From positions 1 through 64,000 of the forward strand of contig JACPIQ010000068.1 of NCBI GenBank assembly GCA_016188005.1: 64,000 nt of DNA, given 5' to 3'. The position numbers and the translations under genes are program-made. Source of the stretch: Candidatus Rokuibacteriota bacterium. Lineage in GTDB: Bacteria; Methylomirabilota; Methylomirabilia; Rokubacteriales; CSP1-6. Within the stretch, counting starts at the first letter, position 1, and the number at the start of each line of letters is the position of its first letter. The notes under the pieces were generated by a model. That model had not been told where the DNA came from. It did no database searches and saw nothing but the letters and a program-made list of their open reading frames with translations. Below are positions 59,168 to 64,000 of the stretch, piece by piece.

Positions 59168-60736
59168 ATGCCGCACCGGATCCGGACCGACCTGATGGAG
59201 CAGATCGCTCCCCTCGCGGAGGAGACGGCGACCGCCTTCGCCCGCAGCCTCGCCGACCTGGCCTACGCCGATGTCCGGGTCGAGATCAGCGAGGGCAAGT
59301 GGGCTTCGGCGGAGAACGGGTCGGCCAAGTCCTCGGGCGACGACTATAGCTTCGCGGTCGGGATGCGCGTGCTGGCGGGTTCCCGCGCCATCGCCCCGGG
59401 GTACTTCGGCCGGGCGCTGGGCGCGGCGGACCTCGACGGGCTCGCGGCGCTCCTGCGGGACGGCTTGCGCACCGCGCATCGACGGGCGCTGGCGAATGCC
59501 GAGGCGAAGGCGGACGCGCGGGGGAAGTTCGGTCCCCTGGGCGAGGCCCTGACTGACACGCGCCTCTCCCCGGTCCGCGCCAGTCGCGACGTGGTGCCGC
59601 CGGTCTTCGAGCTCGACCCGCGCAGCATGGATCTCGGCGAGATGGTCCACTTCGCCACGGAGGTGTCGCGCCAGGTCTCCGGCGCGGACAGCCGTCTCCG
59701 CTACAACTACATCTCCGCCATGACCCAGCTCGCCCGCGAGCTGTTCGCCTCCTCCGAGGGCGCCCTCATCGACCAGTCCTTCGCCCTGACCCAGGGCATG
59801 TGCTACCTCGTGGCGGGTGACGAAGGCCACGGCCAGGAGATCTACGACGTGGTGGGCCACCAGCGCGGCTGGGAGATCCTCGCCGCGGGCGTGGACGATC
59901 CGCTCCTGGCCTTCCCCCCCTTCCCGCGCTTCGCGCTGGACATGGCCCGGGAGGGCGCGGAGCTGGCCACGGCACCGCCTCTCCCTACCCTGGACCGGGC
60001 GGTCACCGTGGTGACGGACCCGCATTACAACACCCTCGTCGCCCACGAGATCATCGGCCACCCCATGGAGCTCGACCGGGGCCTCAAGCTGGAGACGGCG
60101 TATGCCGGGCGGTCGTGGCTCCTCCGGGACCTCGACCGCCACCACCTCGGGCGGCAGATCGCCTCGCCGCTCGTGACCGCGTACTCCGACCCCGCGCTGC
60201 CCGGTTACGGACACTACAGGTACGACCACGAGGGCACGCCGGCCCGGCGTGTGGTGCACATCGAAGACGGCGTGTTCAGGGGCTTCATGAACAGCCGGCA
60301 GACCGCCGCCATCTTCGGCGGCAGCCCGAACGGGCACTGGAAGGCCACGGAGGCCTCCCTCGTCCCCCTCATCCGCATGTCCAACACGGTGTTCGGCGCG
60401 GGCGAACGCGACCCTGCCGACATCATCAAGGAAGTCGACCGCGGCTACTACCTCGTGGGCCACAAGACGCCGTCCATCGCCGAGAGCCGTGAGAACTTCC
60501 GCATCTCCGCCCGCAAGGTCTACGAGATCCGCGACGGACAGCTCGGGCGCCTGTACCGCGACGGCGGGATGATGGCCGACACGCAAACCTACCTCATGAA
60601 CGTCGACGCGGTGGGATCGGACTTCCGCCTCTACCCGATCCCGAATTGCGGCAAGGGGCAGCCCATGCAGACCAAGAAGCTCGGCAACGGCGGGCCGACC
60701 ATGCGGAGCCGCGCCATCATCACCGGAGGCCACTAG
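59168..60736 (+). CDS. tldD: TldD-type metalloprotease subunit
   Basis: This 522-aa protein of the TldD/PmbA family carries the zinc site HEIIGHPMELDRGL (HExxxH) that distinguishes the active subunit, and the C-terminal SRENFRISARKVYEIRDGQLG segment. TldD/TldE heterodimers are peptidases that process RiPP precursors and CcdA-like peptides. It lies 24 nt after moeA and is followed by its partner tldE. Confidence 0.92.
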   Translation: MPHRIRTDLMEQIAPLAEETATAFARSLADLAYADVRVEISEGKWASAENGSAKSSGDDYSFAVGMRVLAGSRAIAPGYFGRALGAADLDGLAALLRDGLRTAHRRALANAEAKADARGKFGPLGEALTDTRLSPVRASRDVVPPVFELDPRSMDLGEMVHFATEVSRQVSGADSRLRYNYISAMTQLARELFASSEGALIDQSFALTQGMCYLVAGDEGHGQEIYDVVGHQRGWEILAAGVDDPLLAFPPFPRFALDMAREGAELATAPPLPTLDRAVTVVTDPHYNTLVAHEIIGHPMELDRGLKLETAYAGRSWLLRDLDRHHLGRQIASPLVTAYSDPALPGYGHYRYDHEGTPARRVVHIEDGVFRGFMNSRQTAAIFGGSPNGHWKATEASLVPLIRMSNTVFGAGERDPADIIKEVDRGYYLVGHKTPSIAESRENFRISARKVYEIRDGQLGRLYRDGGMMADTQTYLMNVDAVGSDFRLYPIPNCGKGQPMQTKKLGNGGPTMRSRAIITGGH

Positions 60737-60768
60737 CCCTGCCCACCGCGGGGGAGCTCCGACGGGCG

Positions 60769-62301
60769 GTGGCCGAGGCCTTGGCCTTCGTCGCCGCCCA
60801 GCCCGGCGTGCGCGAGGCCGAGGTGTTCGCGGCCGCCAACCGGACCCTCCTGACGCGCCTCAATTTCACCTCCCACATTCCCTGCAACGGCATCGAGGAG
60901 CCCAAGTCCAGCGAGGGGTACGGGCTCGGCGTCCAGGCGGTGTTCGAGGCCCCCGGCGGGTTCGCCACGATCGGCTTCGGGGCGGAGCCGAGCGACCTCT
61001 CCCGGCGGGGCGTGGAGCGGGCGCTCGACAAGGCCAGGCGGGGCGCGGTCCACGACCCCGAGTTCGTGTCGCTGCCGAGGCCCGGCTCCGAGAGCCGCCG
61101 GCTCCACGCGTACCACGACCCGCGGCTCCTCGAGGTCGGCGACGGGCAGCTGGTCGAGGTCGGCTGGCGGGTCCTCGGGGGGGCCCTCAACGCCTTCCTC
61201 ACCTCGTCCCGGCTGGCTGATCTCGCCGGGGGCGACGCGGGCCTCCGGCGTCTCGGCCTCATCGTGGGCGGCGACGTGACGGTCCTGCAGGAGCGGATCG
61301 CCATCGCGTCGACCCACCTGCCGGGGCCGCAGACGGACGAGTCCACGCTCATGATGGGCTTCGTGACCGCCATGGTGGAGGCGCACGACGCCAAGGGCTC
61401 GGGCTGGTCCACGGGCACCGGCCTCGAGCGCTTCACCGACGAGGCCGGCGTCGAGGCGGCGCAGAACGCCATCGCCGCCATCGGCGGCGAGCGGGTCCCC
61501 GCGGGGGACTATACGGTGATCCTCGGCAAGCAGCCGGTGGCCGATCTCCTCAACAACCTCGTCATCCCGGCCTGCCAGGCCGGCGCCTTCTACTCGTCCA
61601 GCACACCCTTCCTCGGGCGGCTCGGCAAGCCGGTGGCCTCGCCGCTGCTCTCGGTGTACGACAGCGGCGCCGCGCCGGGTCTCATGGGCTCCAAGGGCAT
61701 CACCTGCGAGGGGCTCCCCACCGGGCGCACCGACCTCCTCCGGAACGGCCAGCTGGTGGGGCTCCTGACGAACTGGTACGACGCCCAGCGACTGCTGCGC
61801 GACCCGCTCATCCGCCAGAAGCTCGGCGTGGAGGCGACCGCCGCCTCCCCGGCGCTGGTCGCGCGCAACGGCTTCCGCTACACGGGCGGCGGCGGGCGGG
61901 CCTTCGACGTCCAGCCGGGGGTCGCGGCCTCCAACGTGATCGTGGAGGGCGCCGAGCCCGTGCCACTCGGGGAGCTGATCCGCGCGGTCAAGGACGGGCT
62001 CTACATCGGCCGCATCTGGTACACGTACCCGATCAACGGTCTGGGCGCAGGCGACTTCACTTGCACCGTGGTGGGCGACTCCTTTATCATCCGGGACGGT
62101 CGAATCGCGGGTCCGCTCCGTGCCAACGTCATCCGGATCAACGACAACATCACGCGGCTGCTCCAGAGCATCGTCGGCATCGCCAGGGACGCCAAGGGCA
62201 CGCTCGTCTGGGCGGCCGACGAGGTCGTGTACGCTCCCGAGATCGCCGTGAGCGGCGTCCACGTCGACGAGATCTCGAGCCCCATGGAGGTGTTCGACTG
62301 A
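60769..62301 (+). CDS. TldE/PmbA-type metalloprotease partner subunit
   Basis: This protein of about 510 aa, PmbA/TldE family, lacks the HExxxH site, as partner subunits do. Family marks are EPKSSEGYGLGVQAVF, YTVILGKQPVADLLNNLVIPA, LPTGRTDLLRNGQLVGLLTN and PINGLGAGDFTCTVVGDSFIIRDG. No ATG fits near the true N-terminus. I chose GTG 60769; a CTG at 60739 behind GGAGG is an alternative that adds ten residues. It overlaps the next gene by 1 nt (TGATG). Confidence 0.85.
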   Translation: MAEALAFVAAQPGVREAEVFAAANRTLLTRLNFTSHIPCNGIEEPKSSEGYGLGVQAVFEAPGGFATIGFGAEPSDLSRRGVERALDKARRGAVHDPEFVSLPRPGSESRRLHAYHDPRLLEVGDGQLVEVGWRVLGGALNAFLTSSRLADLAGGDAGLRRLGLIVGGDVTVLQERIAIASTHLPGPQTDESTLMMGFVTAMVEAHDAKGSGWSTGTGLERFTDEAGVEAAQNAIAAIGGERVPAGDYTVILGKQPVADLLNNLVIPACQAGAFYSSSTPFLGRLGKPVASPLLSVYDSGAAPGLMGSKGITCEGLPTGRTDLLRNGQLVGLLTNWYDAQRLLRDPLIRQKLGVEATAASPALVARNGFRYTGGGGRAFDVQPGVAASNVIVEGAEPVPLGELIRAVKDGLYIGRIWYTYPINGLGAGDFTCTVVGDSFIIRDGRIAGPLRANVIRINDNITRLLQSIVGIARDAKGTLVWAADEVVYAPEIAVSGVHVDEISSPMEVFD

Positions 62302-63197
62302 TGGCCAGGCCCGACCTCGCGCGGCTCCAGCAGCTCGCCCGGGAATGCCGCGTCCAGATCCTGCGCATGCTCACCCACGCCGGCTCGGGCCACCCCGGCG
62401 GCTCCCTCTCCGTGGCCGATATCCTGGTGACGCTCTACTTCCACCGCATGCGCTACGACCCCGCGCGCCCCGGCTGGGAGGAGCGCGACCGGCTGGTGCT
62501 CTCCAAGGGACACTGCGTGCCCGCCCAGTACTGCTGCATGGCCCGGGCCGGCTTCTTCCCCGAGAGCCAGCTCATCACCCTCAGGAAGCTGGGGAGCCCG
62601 CTGCAGGGCCATCCCGACCGCGTGATGCTGCCGGGCATCGAAGCGGCCACGGGCTCGCTCGGCCAGGGGCTCTCCATTGCCGTCGGCATGGCGCTGGGGC
62701 TCAAGCTCGGCGGCAAGGCCGCGCGCGTCTACTGCGTCGTGGGCGACGGCGAGATCCAGGAGGGCCAGGTCTGGGAGGCCGCCATGTCGGCGCCCCAGCT
62801 CGGCCAGCCCGCCCATGCACTGGACAACCTCTGCGTCATCGTCGACTACAACAAGATCCAGCTCGACGACCACGTGAGGAATATCCTCGACCTCGAGCCC
62901 CTGGTGGACAAGTGGAAGTCCTTCGGCTGGCCGGTTCTCGACATCGACGGCCACGACTTCGCCCAGATCGACAAGGCGCTGGACCACGCCGAGGCCATCA
63001 AGGGCAAGCCCACTTTCGTGGTGGCCCACACCGTGAAGGGCAAGGGCGTCTCCTTCATGGAGGACGAGCCCGAGTGGCACGGCAAGGCGCCCAAGCCTGC
63101 CGAGGCGATCCGGGCCATCGGCGAGATCCTCGGCGACCCGCTGCCCGCCTGGGCCCAGGCGGTCGTGGGCGAGATCGAGCGCCTGGAGAAGCGGTGA
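62301..63197 (+). CDS. Transketolase, N-terminal (thiamine diphosphate-binding) subunit
   Basis: This 298-aa half transketolase carries the pyrophosphate/Mg part of the ThDP site: HAGSGHPGGSLSVADILVTLYF, then LSKGHCVPAQYCCMARAG and VVGDGEIQEGQVWEAAM (GDG...N). The end is VAHTVKGKGVSFMEDEPEWHGKAP. Split transketolases work as alpha2beta2 enzymes that move two-carbon units in the pentose phosphate pathway. Its ATG overlaps the tldE stop by one nucleotide, and its own stop overlaps the next start in the same way. Confidence 0.95.
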   Translation: MARPDLARLQQLARECRVQILRMLTHAGSGHPGGSLSVADILVTLYFHRMRYDPARPGWEERDRLVLSKGHCVPAQYCCMARAGFFPESQLITLRKLGSPLQGHPDRVMLPGIEAATGSLGQGLSIAVGMALGLKLGGKAARVYCVVGDGEIQEGQVWEAAMSAPQLGQPAHALDNLCVIVDYNKIQLDDHVRNILDLEPLVDKWKSFGWPVLDIDGHDFAQIDKALDHAEAIKGKPTFVVAHTVKGKGVSFMEDEPEWHGKAPKPAEAIRAIGEILGDPLPAWAQAVVGEIERLEKR

Positions 63198-64000
63198 TGG
63201 CGGCCAAGGCCTCGCGCGCCGCCTTCGGGGAGGCCCTCCTCGAGCTGGGCGCCACGGATGAGCGCATCGTCACCGTCGACGCCGACCTCTCGAAGTCCAC
63301 GATGACCGCGAAGTTCGCGAAGGCCTACCCGTCACGCGCCTTCAACGTCGGCATCGCCGAGTCCACCATGATCGGCATGGCGGCCGGGCTCGCGCTCACC
63401 GGCCGCGTCCCCTTCGCCTGCTCGTTCGCCTGCTTCCTCGTGGGGCGCTTCGAGACGATCCGCGTCTCGGTGGCCTACACGCAGGCCCCCGTCAAGCTCG
63501 TGGGCACGCATGTGGGCGTTGCCATCGGGGAAGACGGCTACACGCAGATGGGGCTCGAGGACATCGCCTGCATCCGCGCGCTGCCCAACATCCCCATCGT
63601 CCAGCCCGCCGACGAGCTCGAGACCAGGCAGGCGGTGGCCTGGGCCGTGGGGCATCCGGGCCCCGTGTACCTGCGGCTCACCCGGCAGAGCCTGGAGCCG
63701 GTCCACGAAGACGGCTACCGGTTTCGCTTCGGGCTGGCCGAGGTCTTGCGCCCCGGCCATGACGTCACCATCGTGGCCTCGGGCGGCCCGCTCTGGAACT
63801 GCCTCGAGGCCGCCGAGCGGCTCGCCGCCCAGGGTGTCGTCGCGGAGGTGGTCAACGTGGCGACCATCAAGCCGCTGGATGAGGAGACGATCCTGGGCTC
63901 GGCGGGAAAGACGGGACGGGTGGTCACGGTCGAGGACCACGGTGTGCATGGCGGCCTCGGCGGCGCCGTGGCCGAGCTGCTCGGCGAGGTCATGCCCACC
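63197..64000 (+). CDS. Transketolase, C-terminal (pyrimidine-binding) subunit, partial
   Basis: This is the first 268 codons of the second transketolase half; the gene runs out of the window. It has the Pyr domain (VTVDADLSKSTMTAKFAKAYP, the catalytic Glu in FNVGIAESTMIGMAAGLAL) and the start of the C-terminal domain (VTIVASGGPLWNCLEAAERL, VVTVEDHGVHGGLGGAVAEL). About 40 to 50 residues are missing relative to the usual 310. Confidence 0.95.
   Translation, partial: MAAKASRAAFGEALLELGATDERIVTVDADLSKSTMTAKFAKAYPSRAFNVGIAESTMIGMAAGLALTGRVPFACSFACFLVGRFETIRVSVAYTQAPVKLVGTHVGVAIGEDGYTQMGLEDIACIRALPNIPIVQPADELETRQAVAWAVGHPGPVYLRLTRQSLEPVHEDGYRFRFGLAEVLRPGHDVTIVASGGPLWNCLEAAERLAAQGVVAEVVNVATIKPLDEETILGSAGKTGRVVTVEDHGVHGGLGGAVAELLGEVMPT

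Noticed and set aside
57947-60733. A 928-codon open frame opposite moeA and tldD
   Set aside because: It mirrors two well-conserved genes and shows no family features; a composition artefact.
1-64000. CRISPR arrays, insertion sequences, integrases, phage genes
   Set aside because: I looked for regularly spaced repeats, transposase motifs and attachment-site duplications and saw none; the only repeats are the spacer units at 10060-10398 and 52078-52145.

Overview
The window is 64 kb of very GC-rich bacterial DNA, densely packed and mostly arranged as long co-directional gene trains with 4-nt stop/start overlaps (ATGA, GTGA). The gene set fits a soil or subsurface heterotroph of the Methylomirabilota/Rokubacteria kind: a form II aerobic CO-dehydrogenase-like (cox) cluster, several peptide-type ABC importers, a TAXI-TRAP importer, CaiB-type CoA-transferases, many SDR enzymes and a hopanoid C-3 methylase. 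The taxonomic guess is an inference from content only.

Layout. 1-3199 (minus): a peptide/nickel-type ABC importer (permeases B and C, a coupled 36-codon ORF, and a binding protein cut by the left edge). 3369-3960: an aroM-like gene with an internal deletion. 4119-4194: tRNA-Ala(CGC) with its own promoter. 4247-31937 (minus): one almost uninterrupted train, which reads in transcription order thrC, a MoaD-like carrier, a NIL protein, an aminotransferase, glycerate kinase; rlmN, mtaB, mtnP, a pfkB-type kinase, larE, larC; coxS-coxL-coxM, a PstS-like binding protein, a hybrid histidine kinase, a mobA-like gene, coxD, coxE, xdhC/coxI, a tandem-repeat spacer, a MoeA-like protein, sufU, sufS, a ureohydrolase, nfeD and slipin. 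thrC has a good sigma70 promoter and a folded leader that can hide its ribosome binding site.

32113-37976 (plus): a polytopic membrane protein and a second peptide-type ABC importer without ATPases. 37979-43125: a TAXI-TRAP importer followed by a zone of decay (a cupin remnant, a DctM::IclR chimera, a CoA-transferase pseudogene). 43302-50953 (minus): two small secreted proteins, hpnR, a PhoD-like phosphatase, a DUF2889 protein, two SDR enzymes, a second broken CoA-transferase and a BrkB-type membrane protein. 51238-52077: a lipoprotein hydrolase.

52220-55123 (plus) holds the most interesting locus. A DsbA/FrnE-family gene has an in-frame UGA exactly where the first cysteine of the CPWC redox motif belongs, with a compact stem-loop carrying a G-first apical loop 22-24 nt downstream. 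This is the expected signature of a bacterial selenoprotein (U-P-W-C). A family B DNA polymerase gene follows with no spacing.

55253-57906 (minus): an RRM protein with a clear promoter, an SDR, a DUF309 protein and an RDD membrane protein. 57941-64000 (plus): moeA (apparently leaderless), tldD, tldE and a split transketolase whose second subunit is cut by the right edge. Several genes between 3 and 49 kb have lost their central part, which points either to a real deletion process or to assembly collapse.
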